DNA of 64,000 bases from Streptomyces canus 299MFChir4.1 (GCF_000383615.1 NZ_KB911601.1:62001-126000), one strand, 5' to 3'; numbered from the stretch's first letter, positions 7,334-16,223 are shown. Made by a program: numbers and translations. Notes: a model not told the origin generated them from the letters alone.

Positions 7334-8527
7334 CTACAGACCCAGACGGGTCGGCTCTTCACCGTTGTCGAAGGCCACACGGCCGGCGCCGTCGGCCGCG
7401 CCGCGCATCTCGTCCGCGAGGGGTGCCTCCAGCTCGTGCAACCGCGGGAGCACCTCTTTCGCGAAGAGCCGCATGGATCGCTCGGCCTGCTCGGCCGGCA
7501 TGGCCCCGAACCGCACGTTGAGGACGAACTCATCCGCGCTGGTCTTGCGCTGGATGTCCTTGAGCTTCTCGAAGACCTGGTCGGGCGTACCCCACGCCTG
7601 CGGACGTGCGCTCTTCTCCGCCAGGGTCTCCTGGTCGGTGATCGCGTTGCTGAGCTTGGCGTACTGCTCGTACCCCTTGGTATTGCGGAATCGCTCGGGA
7701 TCGTCGAACTGGTAGTGGCGCCTGCTGCTCTCACCCGCTTCGAGGGAGTGCACCTTCATGGCCTGCCAGGCCTCCTCCTCCGTCTCGGCGCAGGTCATCC
7801 GCACCACGACGGTGGGCTGAGTCGGCGTGAGTCCGTTGCCCGCCCGGATACTGTTGAACGCCGCGACGTCCGACGAGTAGTCGTCCCAGCTCTTCTGGTT
7901 CGTCATCAGCATGCCCAGACCGGCGTTGGCGGCGATGGGGAGCGTCTCCGGACTCGTCCACGCGATCCTCATGCGGTCCATGAGCCGCTGCGGGTTGCGG
8001 TAGGAAGGACGGATCGTGGTCTCGGGGATGCTGAAGTGCTCGCCCTCGTGCGAGAACCACTCCTGTGACATGGCCTTGCGGAGGATCTCCAGGGTCTCGT
8101 TGAACCGGCTGCGCGCCTCGGCCATGGGCACGCGGAACGCGTCGAACTCCCGGACCGCCGCGCCCCGGCCCATGCCCAGGGTGAGCTGGCGGCCCTGCAG
8201 CAGATTGTCGAGCGCGCTGATCTGGTCTGCGACGACGATCGGGTCGTACCAGGGCAGCACGACGATCATCGTGCCGAAGTCGATGTTGCTGGTCCGGCCG
8301 GCCATGAAGGTCAGATGCTGCAGCGCCCCACCGGTCATGACGTACGGCGTGAAGTGGTGGTCGATCGCCCAGTACGAGTCGAAGCCCAGCGGCTCGACGA
8401 GCTCGGCCAGCGCGATCTCCTCATCGTAGATCTGCTGGTCGGTCACCTTCGGCGGGCCGGGCGCCTTGGCCAGGAAACGGTCCCAGTCGAGGTAGTTCTG
8501 AAAGTTGAAGTGGACTCCGACCTTCAT
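7334..8527 (-). CDS. LLM-class (luciferase-like) flavin/F420-dependent oxidoreductase
   Basis: A 397-residue luciferase-like TIM-barrel protein starting MKVGVHFNFQNYLDW, preceded by GGAGGAGAGACC. Luciferase-like signatures are visible: a substrate-pocket segment FDSYWAIDHHFTPYV, the LDNLLQGRQLTLGMGRGAA loop and SPETLPIAANAG. Proteins of this shape are FMNH2-dependent monooxygenases or F420-dependent dehydrogenases. Its length favours the bacterial luciferase-like monooxygenase type, but the flavin cannot be told from sequence. It is upstream of the SDR in an operon and divergent from a second luciferase-like gene across 266 bases. Confidence 0.85.
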   Translation of the reverse strand: MKVGVHFNFQNYLDWDRFLAKAPGPPKVTDQQIYDEEIALAELVEPLGFDSYWAIDHHFTPYVMTGGALQHLTFMAGRTSNIDFGTMIVVLPWYDPIVVADQISALDNLLQGRQLTLGMGRGAAVREFDAFRVPMAEARSRFNETLEILRKAMSQEWFSHEGEHFSIPETTIRPSYRNPQRLMDRMRIAWTSPETLPIAANAGLGMLMTNQKSWDDYSSDVAAFNSIRAGNGLTPTQPTVVVRMTCAETEEEAWQAMKVHSLEAGESSRRHYQFDDPERFRNTKGYEQYAKLSNAITDQETLAEKSARPQAWGTPDQVFEKLKDIQRKTSADEFVLNVRFGAMPAEQAERSMRLFAKEVLPRLHELEAPLADEMRGAADGAGRVAFDNGEEPTRLGL

Positions 8528-8793
8528 GGTCTCTCCTCCAGCATCGTCTAGGGCCCCCGTGCCACAAGTTGTGAGCCCGGCGGACGCTCGGCGACCTGAG
8601 TCAAACAGCAGCCCGGTCGCGGCTCCATGACTTCGTTCCGGCTCGCAGAACCTGTCGTAACCCGGCGATCGGTGTTCTGTTCTGCGGTACATCACCCTGG
8701 TCGGCACCTACATGCACAACCGAGACTCGTCCAGCAGGTGCGAGCGCATCGCGCCCATCTCCCGCACTCATCACGAAGGGCAGATGCTCCAAG

Positions 8794-9711
8794 ATGAAGA
8801 TCGGCGCTCAGCTCGCTGTCACGACCCATACGATCGACGCCGTCACCCTGGCACAGGAGCTGGAAGCCCGGGGATTCGAGTCGTACTGGGCCCCCGAACA
8901 CACCGTGGTACCCAAACACCCGGGCATGGCTTTCCCGATGACCGGAGGCGAGATCCCCGACGTCTACCACCAGATGGCCGACCCGTTCGTCGTTCTGAGC
9001 ATGATGGCCGCCGTCACCAGCACGCTCCGGGTGGCCACCGGTGTCTGCCTGGTGCCAGAGCATCCGCCGCTCACACTCGCCAAGGCTGTCTCGACCCTGG
9101 ATGCCTTCAGCGAAGGCCGCTTCATGTTCGGCCTTGGCACCGGATGGCTCCGCGAGGTCACCGAACTCCACAACCCGGCGGCGGCAGCCAAACCCTGGGG
9201 CTACACCATCCAGGCAGTCGCGGCGATGAAGGCGCTGTGGGCCAACGAGTCGGCAGGGTACGACGGCGACCTGGTCGCCTTCCCGGAAATGGTCTGCGAT
9301 CCACGGCCCCGGCAACGCCCGCATCCCCCGGTGATCGTGGGCGCGCAGCCCACGCCGGTCGCCGCGAAGCGCATCGCCACCTGGGCGGATGGATGGCTCG
9401 CCACCGGCGTGACACCGGCACAGGTTGCCGAGTTCCGAGCCGCCATCGACAACGAGTGCGCACGGATCGGACGGGACCCGGGCGAGGTGTCCATCACTGT
9501 CGGCGTACGCGACCCCAGCGAGGACATCCGTGAGGCGTACGCCGCGGCCGGCGCCGAACGCCTGATGGTCCTCCTGTACAACCACCCGGGCACCCGCATC
9601 CCGTTGGAGGACTGGGCGGCGGTCGGCGTCGCGACCCTGTCGGCCCCGCCGCCGACCCCGGACCAGACCCTGCGCGCGCTCGACGCGGTAACCGTCATGG
9701 CGGGCCTATGA
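8794..9711 (+). CDS. LLM-class F420-dependent oxidoreductase
   Basis: A 305-residue luciferase-like protein of the shorter class typical of F420-dependent oxidoreductases. It shows ARGFESYWAPEHTVVP, the TLDAFSEGRFMFGLGTGWL loop and the PPVIVGAQPTPVAAKRIATWADGW block near residues 190-210. It probably oxidises or reduces a small organic substrate using cofactor F420. The ATG at 8794 has only a weak upstream GGGCAG. Its stop overlaps the start of the SMP-30 gene (ATGA), which implies translational coupling and a shared pathway, perhaps oxidation to a lactone followed by hydrolysis. No regulator lies in the 266-base divergent region. Confidence 0.85.
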   Translation: MKIGAQLAVTTHTIDAVTLAQELEARGFESYWAPEHTVVPKHPGMAFPMTGGEIPDVYHQMADPFVVLSMMAAVTSTLRVATGVCLVPEHPPLTLAKAVSTLDAFSEGRFMFGLGTGWLREVTELHNPAAAAKPWGYTIQAVAAMKALWANESAGYDGDLVAFPEMVCDPRPRQRPHPPVIVGAQPTPVAAKRIATWADGWLATGVTPAQVAEFRAAIDNECARIGRDPGEVSITVGVRDPSEDIREAYAAAGAERLMVLLYNHPGTRIPLEDWAAVGVATLSAPPPTPDQTLRALDAVTVMAGL

Positions 9712-10565
9712 GCCGGCAACGGGCACCTCAGAAGCTGCTCGACGGCTTGACGTTCGCCGAGAGCCCACGGTGGCGAGACGGCCGGCTCTGGTTCTCGGAC
9801 ATCTTCGCCAACCGCGTGATGACGGTCGACGAGTCCGGCCGAGCAGAGGTGGTGGTGGAATTCACCGACGGTAGGCGTCCCAGCGGCCTCGGCTTCCTGC
9901 CGGACGGCAGACTGCTCATCGTCAACCTCACCGAACCGTGCGTCCTCCGACGGGAGAGAACGGGAGAGATCGTCGTCCACGCCGACCTCTCCGACCTTGC
10001 CGTAGGCGGACTCAACGACATGGTCGTCGACGACCAAGGCCGCGCCTACGTCGGCTCGATGGGCACCCACTCGAACGCTGAGAAGCGCCCCGTCGACGCG
10101 GACGGTGTCGTGATCCTCGTCGAGGCGGACGGCCGCGCCAGGGTGGTCGCCGAGCAGCTCGACGCGCCCAACGGGCCGGCCTTCCTCAACGGTGGGAACA
10201 CCTACGTCGTCGCCGAGTTCCCGGCCCAGCGACTGACGGGGTACGACCGGGGGGCGGACGGCTCACTCTCCGCACGCCGTACCTGGGCCGATCTGGCGCC
10301 GGGCAGCGCCGACGGAATCGCTGTCGACCCGGCGGGAGGGATGTGGTGCGCATCGCCGTGGACGTTCGACGTTCGGCGGGTGCTCGAAGGCGGCGCTGTC
10401 GCCGACGTCGTCGACTTCGGCGACCGGATGCCTCTGGCCTGCGCCGTTGGCGGCCACGACGGTCGGACGCTCTTCGTCCTCAGCTGCGTCGGCGGCGCCG
10501 AAGCCATCGCCGCCCGAACCTGCACCTCGGTCATTGAGACGATCCGGCTCACTTCGTCAACTTGA
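9708..10565 (+). CDS. SMP-30/gluconolactonase-family lactonase
   Basis: A 285-residue six-bladed beta-propeller. SMP-30 family enzymes hydrolyse lactones with one divalent metal held by Glu, Asn and Asp. The matching residues here are Glu18 (TFAESPRW), Asn155 (LDAPNGPAF) and Asp202 (SADGIAVDP), with GLNDMVVDDQGRAYVG around Asn103. It is translationally coupled to the preceding luciferase-like gene. It probably opens a lactone produced by that enzyme; the identity of the lactone is unknown. Confidence 0.88.
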   Translation: MSRQRAPQKLLDGLTFAESPRWRDGRLWFSDIFANRVMTVDESGRAEVVVEFTDGRRPSGLGFLPDGRLLIVNLTEPCVLRRERTGEIVVHADLSDLAVGGLNDMVVDDQGRAYVGSMGTHSNAEKRPVDADGVVILVEADGRARVVAEQLDAPNGPAFLNGGNTYVVAEFPAQRLTGYDRGADGSLSARRTWADLAPGSADGIAVDPAGGMWCASPWTFDVRRVLEGGAVADVVDFGDRMPLACAVGGHDGRTLFVLSCVGGAEAIAARTCTSVIETIRLTSST

Positions 10566-10638
10566 CCCGGACTTAAAGGACCGGACATGGAGGTAGCGTC
10601 CAACTGGCTGCGGGGTGGCTCCTCCGTCCAGACACCCC

Positions 10639-10915
10639 TATCTGATGGCAGAGACGTGTGACGCACGCCCCGCGTTCCACACGCTCTCGCCACGGGTGGC
10701 GATGTTGTGGGAAGCATTCCGGTCGGCGTGGGCAACGCGACGCAGACCAGGGGCACGCCTGCCCGCCTTGGCCTTGTAGACGACGAAGCCTCGGAGCTGG
10801 GCGAAGGGACGTGCCGCGCCTCGCGGCGGGCACGGGCCTTCAGCCGCCGCACTGGTAACCGGTGGACGTGGTGGCGATGTTGACGATGCCGAGGTCCACG
10901 CCGGTGAAGCCCGTC
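10639..10915 (-). pseudogene. IS200/IS605-type tnpB remnant with internal deletion
   Basis: The minus strand keeps the first RuvC motif of TnpB (FTGVDLGIVNIATTSTG, near 10865-10915) and the end of the last one (AHADRNASHNIATRGE, near 10690-10735). The frame then stops at 10639. The intervening catalytic region and zinc ribbon are collapsed to about 130 bases in shifted frames. No tnpA is present. It is a dead fragment. Confidence 0.75.
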
Positions 10916-10922
10916 CGGCTCG

Positions 10923-10990
10923 TACGTCTCGGCCTATACGTCTCGGCTCATACGTCTCGGCTCATACGTCTCGGCTCATACGTCTCGGCC
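10923..10990. repeat. 14-bp tandem repeat, five units
   Basis: TACGTCTCGGCTCA is repeated almost perfectly: units start at 10923, 10937, 10951, 10965 and 10979 (last one truncated), with only the final three bases varying in the first unit. It sits at the outer edge of the tnpB remnant. Confidence 0.85.
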
Positions 10991-11244
10991 TCGTCAACCT
11001 CGCACGTGGCGCTCAGATAGAAGACATCGGTGGGTTCGACCAGCCGCACGTGGCCAATGCCGCCCTGCTGCGCTCGGCGGGACTGGCCGACCGCACCGTC
11101 ACGCTCCCGATGGTCTCGTCGAGCACCAGCATCATCGAGGCCACCGCCGTCGAACCCACCCGGAATGGATGAAGAAGCGGCATCGCCATCCGGAGGCCCG
11201 GGGGCGGTGCCACCGCCACGCCGGGCCTCACGTGCCTGAGCTGG
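10991..11244. other. Unassigned 254-base stretch
   Basis: A plus-strand frame across about 10993-11172 reads LARGAQIEDIGGFDQPHVAN and then SSSTSIIEATAVEP before a TGA. I do not recognise it. It may be the tail of a lost gene. Confidence 0.3.
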
Positions 11245-13887
11245 TCAGAGCGCTCCGTCGGCCCGCAGCTCGGCGATCCGCTCCGGGTCCAGCCCGGCGA
11301 GCTCCTTGAGCACTTCGTCGGTGTCCTCACCGTAGCTCGGCCCCGACCGGTCGTACCTGCCACCGATGTAGGTGGGTGTCTCGGAGAACCAGGTCGGATG
11401 TCCCTTGACCGGCCAGCGGCCGAGTTCGCTCTGCTCCAGCTCTACCAGCCAGCCGAGCGCGTCCAGTTGCGGGTCCGCCTCGTAACGGTCTTGCGCGGTC
11501 TGGCAGACGCCGGCGGGCACTCCCCTGGCTTGCAGCTCATGCATGAGCTCGAAGCCGTCCCGGTTTCGTGTCGCCTCGGCCACGAGGCGGTCGAGTGCGT
11601 CGGCGTGCTCGATCCTGTCCGCCAGTCTGGTGAAGCGGTGGTCGTCACGCAGTTCCTCAAGACCGAGGACGTCGGTCACGCCGTACCAGTGGGCATCGGT
11701 GAATGCCGCCAGTGCGAGCCAACGGTCGTCGCCCCGTGTGGGGAACGCTCCGTGCGGAGCTGCCTTCTTGTACGGCGAGGCGTTGCCGTAGCGAGCCCAG
11801 TCACGGCCGTTGGCGGTCTTGTCGAGGATCGCCGTTCCGGTGAGATACAGGCCCGTCTCGCCCTGGGAGGCGTCGATGTGGCATCCCAGTCCCGTGACGT
11901 CTCGGCGGTAGAGCGCGGCGAGTATGGCCGTCGACATATTGTACGCACCGAACCAGTCCAGGTAGGAGTAGCCGATCCCTGCCGGCGGGAAGGGGGCGGG
12001 CAGTCCGGACATGTCGCTGATCCCGGAGATGGCCTGGGCGCTCGGCCCGAACGTACGCACCTTGCCGTAGCCGCCCCGTTCGCCCAGGCCGCTCTGCTGC
12101 ACATAGATGATGCGGGGGTTGAGTTCGCGCAGGCGGTCGTAACCCAGTCCCATCCGGGTCATCGTGCCGGGCGAGAACCCCTCCAGGACCATGTCGGCAT
12201 CCCGGATCAGGTCTTCGAGGATCTTGCGTGCCTCCGGGTGCTTCAGGTTGAGGGAGAGCGAGCGCTTGCCGGCGTTGATCTCCATGAAAGAGCCACTGCG
12301 GTTCGGGCTGCCGTCGTCCCCGGTGTAGGCGGGGGTGGGCAGGGCGGTGACCGCGGCGTCCCGTTCGGCGCGACCCCCCGGTGGGCAGGCGCCGAGTGGA
12401 CTGAACCTCATTCGGTCCGGCCGGCTGATGTGCTCGACCTTGATGACGTCGGCGCCCGCAGCGGCGAGGAGGCGACCTGCGCCCGCGCTCGCCAGCATCC
12501 AGCTCATGTCGACGACCCGCACGCCGGACAGGGCGAACGGCTTGCCGTGCGGGCTGTTGACCGTGGTTTCGTTGCGCGGCGATGTATAGGCCGGTCGCTG
12601 TTCCGGCCGGCTGCCTTTCCACTCTGCCTCTACCTCGTCGGTGTGTTCACCGACCAGCGGCGGCCGCGGTCCCCGGGGCCATTCGAACTCCTCCGTGACC
12701 CACTTCCCGCCGGTGTAGAGGAAGGTGCGGTCGAGCTCGGGGTGATAGACGTCGAAGAAGGCGCCCCTCTGCAACCAGTGCTCGTCCTTGGCGTTCTCCT
12801 CGGGGCGCCGCACCGGTGTCCAGGGAAGATTCAATGCCTGTGCGTCACGCCACACGTCTCGCTCGAACAGGGTCTGCCCGAGAAGGAGGTTGACCTGATG
12901 TGCCAGCCGGTCCCGCGCTTCGTCGCTGTTCCGGTAGTCCGTCGCGTACTTGGGGTCGCCCAGGTTGGCCTCGAAGCCGTACTTGCGCAAGAGCTCTACA
13001 GTGGCGTCCCATTCATCGCCCTGGGAGCGGACGTAGGTCCGGTACGGCAGGACGTAGCGGCCGTCCTTGGTCTGAGCGATCGACGGGCTCCGAGCCGAGG
13101 TGGTCGAGTGCCTGCAGGTGACGCGGCGGTGGACCTGCTTGAGATAGATCCAGTCCGGTAGGTCTGTCTCGGTGTTCTGGCTGACTGCCTGGTGCACGCT
13201 CGTCGACAGCGCTTGCCCTCGTCCCGTGTGCAGCCGATAGGTCAAAGCCGCCAGGATCGACATCGCCGCCATCTCGCCGGCGATGTAGTACGCCTGCCAC
13301 ATCTGGGGAGCGATGGGCGGGGTGTCGTACCCATGGACGGGGTCGGGATCGTAGCCGCAGTTCATCATCACTCCGCCCAGGGCGAGATGGACCAGGTCGC
13401 TGCCGGCGTAGTCGCGCCATGGGCCGATGTCGCCGAACGGAGAGATCCTCGCGTGGATCAGGCCGGGCCGGGTCTGACGCAGCACGTCGTATCCGAGGCC
13501 ACGTTCGGCCAGGTAGTTCCGCGGCATACTGTCGAGGACCACGTCCGCCCGGGTGGCCAGGTCACGGAATCGCTCCTGGTCGGTTTCCGAGTCCAGGTCG
13601 AGGACGATCGAGCGCTTCCCCAGGTTGTGGTGCCAGAAGTACAGGCTCCGATCGGGGTGCGGCTCGTCATCGAGGAAGGGGCCGTACGTCCTGGTCTGCG
13701 CACCGCCCGGCGGTTCGACCCGCACCACATCCGCGCCGAGGCCGGCCAGGACCTTCCCGCAGTACTCGCCGAGCTCGTCGCCGACCTCGAGAACACGCAG
13801 CCGACCCAGGAACGCGAAGTGCTCTTGGGGCTCGTTGTCCGGCAGGTCGCCGGGCCAGGTGATCCCGTCGTGCAGGGCGTAGCTCAT
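11245..13887 (-). CDS. Double-domain CaiB/BaiF (family III) CoA-transferase
   Basis: An 880-residue protein made of two family III CoA-transferase units. Unit 1 starts near residue 25 (LRVLEVGDELGEYCGKVLAG) and unit 2 near 475 (VRVVDMSWMLASAGAGRLLAAAG). Such enzymes move CoA between carboxylic acids through an acyl-enzyme aspartate. Unit 2 keeps a candidate Asp in YSYLDWFGAYN. The equivalent position of unit 1 (PQMWQAYYIAGEM) has no Asp, so unit 1 may be structural. The ATG at 13887 has GAGGAGG upstream; the open frame continues further but without a start signal. The gene is divergent from a GntR regulator across 112 bases holding two GATATC-containing boxes. It probably activates the substrate of this cluster as a CoA thioester. 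Confidence 0.88.
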   Translation of the reverse strand: MSYALHDGITWPGDLPDNEPQEHFAFLGRLRVLEVGDELGEYCGKVLAGLGADVVRVEPPGGAQTRTYGPFLDDEPHPDRSLYFWHHNLGKRSIVLDLDSETDQERFRDLATRADVVLDSMPRNYLAERGLGYDVLRQTRPGLIHARISPFGDIGPWRDYAGSDLVHLALGGVMMNCGYDPDPVHGYDTPPIAPQMWQAYYIAGEMAAMSILAALTYRLHTGRGQALSTSVHQAVSQNTETDLPDWIYLKQVHRRVTCRHSTTSARSPSIAQTKDGRYVLPYRTYVRSQGDEWDATVELLRKYGFEANLGDPKYATDYRNSDEARDRLAHQVNLLLGQTLFERDVWRDAQALNLPWTPVRRPEENAKDEHWLQRGAFFDVYHPELDRTFLYTGGKWVTEEFEWPRGPRPPLVGEHTDEVEAEWKGSRPEQRPAYTSPRNETTVNSPHGKPFALSGVRVVDMSWMLASAGAGRLLAAAGADVIKVEHISRPDRMRFSPLGACPPGGRAERDAAVTALPTPAYTGDDGSPNRSGSFMEINAGKRSLSLNLKHPEARKILEDLIRDADMVLEGFSPGTMTRMGLGYDRLRELNPRIIYVQQSGLGERGGYGKVRTFGPSAQAISGISDMSGLPAPFPPAGIGYSYLDWFGAYNMSTAILAALYRRDVTGLGCHIDASQGETGLYLTGTAILDKTANGRDWARYGNASPYKKAAPHGAFPTRGDDRWLALAAFTDAHWYGVTDVLGLEELRDDHRFTRLADRIEHADALDRLVAEATRNRDGFELMHELQARGVPAGVCQTAQDRYEADPQLDALGWLVELEQSELGRWPVKGHPTWFSETPTYIGGRYDRSGPSYGEDTDEVLKELAGLDPERIAELRADGAL

Positions 13888-13904
13888 GACAGCCTCCTCG
13901 TTTC

Positions 13905-13947
13905 GAGATACGATATCCCATACAGCACATGTCAATCCCGATATCTC
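13905..13947. promoter_or_regulatory. Two GATATC-containing boxes in the divergent CoA-transferase/GntR promoter
   Basis: GAGATACGATATC (13905-13917) and GATATCTC (13940-13947) lie between the divergent starts at 13887 and 14000. They share the ATATC/AGATA half-sites with the perfect palindrome at 16223. This suggests the GntR protein binds here and regulates both itself and the CoA-transferase. Confidence 0.5.
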
Positions 13948-13999
13948 ATGACCGAGTCGACCCGCAGACGAGGGAGCGAGGCGAAAGGGTGATCCCTGC

Positions 14000-14668
14000 A
14001 TGATCGAGAGGCCCGACAACCTCACCGACCTCGTGTTCGCGGCGATTCGCGACCGCATCGTCAGCGCCTCGCTGCCACCGGGCAGCTCAGTCAGCGAGGC
14101 GACGCTCGCAAAGGAGCTGACGGTGAGCAAGACACCGGTCCGCGAAGCGCTGCTGCGGATGCGCCGCATCGGGCTCGTGGAGCCGACATCGCGAGGACTC
14201 CGCGTCACGCTCGCCTCTGCCCGGTCGGTGCGGGAAGCGTTCGAGTACCGCGCTCTTCTGGAGGCGGACGCCGCGGTCTACGCTTCCCACCACGCCACGG
14301 TCGAGCAGCTCGAGGCCATAGCGAACTGGGCGGCAAGGTCCGTGGGCTGCGCCCGCAGCGGTGATTCGGCCGGCTTCCGGCAGGCCGATCAGGAGTTCCA
14401 CGTCGCGGTGGCGAACGCCTCGGGAAACGAGTACATGCGATCCGCCATCGAGGACGCCTTCGTCCTCACGGTCGCGCTGCGCCAACGTGACGTCAGCCTG
14501 GTCCGCGACTTGGTCCCGGACGCGCTCGAACACCTGGAGATCGCCCGCGCCCTGCGCGACCGCGACTCCACCGCGGCACGCGCCCTCCTCTCAGGCCACG
14601 CACTGCGCATCATGGACCAGCTGCTCGACGCAATGACGCAGCACGACGTCGCTGTGACCGCGGGGTGA
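14000..14668 (+). CDS. GntR/FadR-family (FCD) transcriptional regulator
   Basis: A 222-residue repressor-type protein. The N-terminal winged helix (residues about 8-72) has LTDLVFAAIRDRIVSASLPPG and the recognition helix SKTPVREALLRM. The C-terminal FCD ligand domain keeps its metal-site pattern: Asp in FRQADQEFHVAVANASGN and a late His in LLSGHALRIMD. Ligands of FCD proteins are usually organic acids or CoA-pathway intermediates. It is divergent from the CoA-transferase and its stop overlaps the GTG start of the DUF35 gene. It likely responds to an intermediate of this cluster. Confidence 0.9.
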   Translation: MIERPDNLTDLVFAAIRDRIVSASLPPGSSVSEATLAKELTVSKTPVREALLRMRRIGLVEPTSRGLRVTLASARSVREAFEYRALLEADAAVYASHHATVEQLEAIANWAARSVGCARSGDSAGFRQADQEFHVAVANASGNEYMRSAIEDAFVLTVALRQRDVSLVRDLVPDALEHLEIARALRDRDSTAARALLSGHALRIMDQLLDAMTQHDVAVTAG

Positions 14669-15087
14669 ACGCCGTCATGCGCCCTCTGCCTCGGCCGACC
14701 GCCCTGTCACGCCCGTTCTGGGACGGCTGCCTCCGCGGGAAACTCCTCGTGCAGCGCTGCTCCGGCTGCGCGCGCCGCTTCTTCATCCCCAGCGCCTTCT
14801 GCCCCCACTGCCTGGACACCGCCTACGAGTGGACCGAATCCTCCGGGCGCGGCCACGTCGTCACCTGCACGGTGGTCTGGCGGCCGCCGACCCCGGCCTT
14901 CGAACCGCCCTACGTCGTGGCCGTGGTCCGACTGGAGGAGGGATACGAAATGTTCACGAACATCGTCGGCGCCGAGCCGGACGCGGACCTGATCGGGGCC
15001 GCGGTCCAGGTCCGGTTCCATCAGGAGTCCGAGGACATCGCTTTGCCGTTCTTCGAGCTCGCAGCGGCGACCCGGCGGCGCCCGTGA
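14665..15087 (+). CDS. DUF35 OB-fold protein with zinc ribbon (thiolase/aldolase partner)
   Basis: A 140-residue protein. The N-terminal rubredoxin-like zinc ribbon has its four cysteines in CSGCARRFF and CPHC. An OB fold (RGHVVTCTVVWRPPTPAFEPPYVVAVV) follows. Proteins of this family bind acyl-CoA and form complexes with thiolase-like partners, for example the ChsH2-type DUF35 domain with the Ltp2 aldolase in steroid side-chain degradation. The GTG start overlaps the GntR stop and the stop overlaps the thiolase GTG (GTGA), so production is stoichiometrically coupled. Confidence 0.88.
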   Translation: MNAVMRPLPRPTALSRPFWDGCLRGKLLVQRCSGCARRFFIPSAFCPHCLDTAYEWTESSGRGHVVTCTVVWRPPTPAFEPPYVVAVVRLEEGYEMFTNIVGAEPDADLIGAAVQVRFHQESEDIALPFFELAAATRRRP

Positions 15088-16223
15088 GAAGCCGACAGGC
15101 CGTCATCGTAGGTGCTTTCAACACGCGGCAGGCTCGAAAGCTCGACGGGGAGACGTCCGACACCGTGACCGCGGCCGCGATCCGGGGCGCACTGAGCGAC
15201 GCCGGCCTCACTGCCAAAGACGTCACCGGCGTCAACATCCTGCCGGGACTGGACTATCAGAATGGCTCACGCAAGTTCGGCTATGCGATGGGCATCCCCT
15301 ACTTCTGGGCCGGCCGCGCCATGCCTGGCGCCGCATCGGTTCTCGAAGCAGCGACCGCGATCGAGACCGGCGTCACCGATGTCGTCGTGCTGGCCGCCGG
15401 CGAGGCCGGAATCCACCAGGACTCCGCAAGCACGGCTCCCTGGACCCGTCCGTCCAACGAGTTCATCGAATGCTGGGGGCTGATGACCCCCGCCGAGTTC
15501 GCCCTGTCGGCCAAGGAGTACATGCACAGGTTCTCGGTCGACCCGGCGAAGGTTGCGCATGTCGCGGCGGTGATCCGCAACAACGGCTCGCGCAACCCGG
15601 AGGCCGTCTACCACGGTCGCGGCCCGTTCACGGCAGCGGACATCCTGGCTTCACGGATGGTCGCGGACCCCTACCACCTGCTCGAATGCGCCACGACCGC
15701 GGAAGGGGGCAGCGCTCTCGTCCTCACCACAGCCGAGCGCGCTCGGGACCTGCCGGGCATCGCTGTCTCCGTGCTCGGCGGCGGTTCCGAGAGCTGGGGG
15801 CCGAGCTATACGCACCCGCCGACCTATGAACGGGTCGGGATGCTGGGCCGGGACGCGGCCGACCGCGCCTTCGCGCGCGCCGGGCTCGCCCGTGAGGATG
15901 TCGACGTCTTCGAGCTCTACGACAACTTCAGCTGGGAGATCATCAGGTATTTCGAGGCGTTCGGATACTGCGGTGTCGGCGAAGGGCCGGACTTCGTCGC
16001 CGACGGCGCGATTGAGGTGACCGGACGCTACCCCGTGGTGACGGACGGCGGCACGATGTCGCATTCGCACACTGGGGAGTCGCAGCGGATCCAGCGGGTC
16101 GTCCAAGCGGTGCGCCAGCTTCGCGGCACGTCCGCGGCCAACCAGCTGCCCGACCCGGAGATCGCGCTCGTGGCCGCGCTCGGTGACGTGGTGCTCCTTG
16201 GGCGGACTCTCGCCAGGGTCTGA
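15084..16223 (+). CDS. Thiolase-superfamily protein, Ltp2/SCP-x-like, without the usual nucleophile Cys
   Basis: A 379-residue thiolase fold starting at a GTG that overlaps the DUF35 stop. The C-terminal domain is typical (ELYDNFSWEIIRYFEAFGYCG, DGGTMSHSHTGES). In degradative thiolases the N-terminal domain carries a Cys nucleophile just before the helix containing A-ASALEAA. Here that place reads GRAMPGAASVLEAA with no Cys, and the GHP motif of the C-domain reads SHTGES. Such changes, plus coupling to a DUF35 partner, are known from Ltp2-type aldolases, which cleave beta-hydroxyacyl-CoA by retro-aldol chemistry. I favour an aldolase role over a thiolase role; substrate unknown. Confidence 0.8.
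   Translation: MRSRQAVIVGAFNTRQARKLDGETSDTVTAAAIRGALSDAGLTAKDVTGVNILPGLDYQNGSRKFGYAMGIPYFWAGRAMPGAASVLEAATAIETGVTDVVVLAAGEAGIHQDSASTAPWTRPSNEFIECWGLMTPAEFALSAKEYMHRFSVDPAKVAHVAAVIRNNGSRNPEAVYHGRGPFTAADILASRMVADPYHLLECATTAEGGSALVLTTAERARDLPGIAVSVLGGGSESWGPSYTHPPTYERVGMLGRDAADRAFARAGLAREDVDVFELYDNFSWEIIRYFEAFGYCGVGEGPDFVADGAIEVTGRYPVVTDGGTMSHSHTGESQRIQRVVQAVRQLRGTSAANQLPDPEIALVAALGDVVLLGRTLARV

Noticed and set aside
6254..8068. A 604-codon plus-strand frame over the SDR and luciferase-like genes
   Set aside because: It spans two well-supported minus-strand genes, contains no recognisable domain and has shadow-type composition.
8528..8793. A regulator gene or riboswitch between the two luciferase-like genes
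   Set aside because: The 266 bases contain no complete frame with a start signal and no recognisable riboswitch core; probably only divergent promoters.
10923..10990. CRISPR array
   Set aside because: The 14-bp units are contiguous, with no spacers and no cas genes nearby; it is a simple tandem repeat.
13888..14208. Extension of the CoA-transferase frame upstream to 14208
   Set aside because: It would run through the divergent promoter boxes into the GntR gene; the ATG at 13887 has GAGGAGG and the normal N-terminus.
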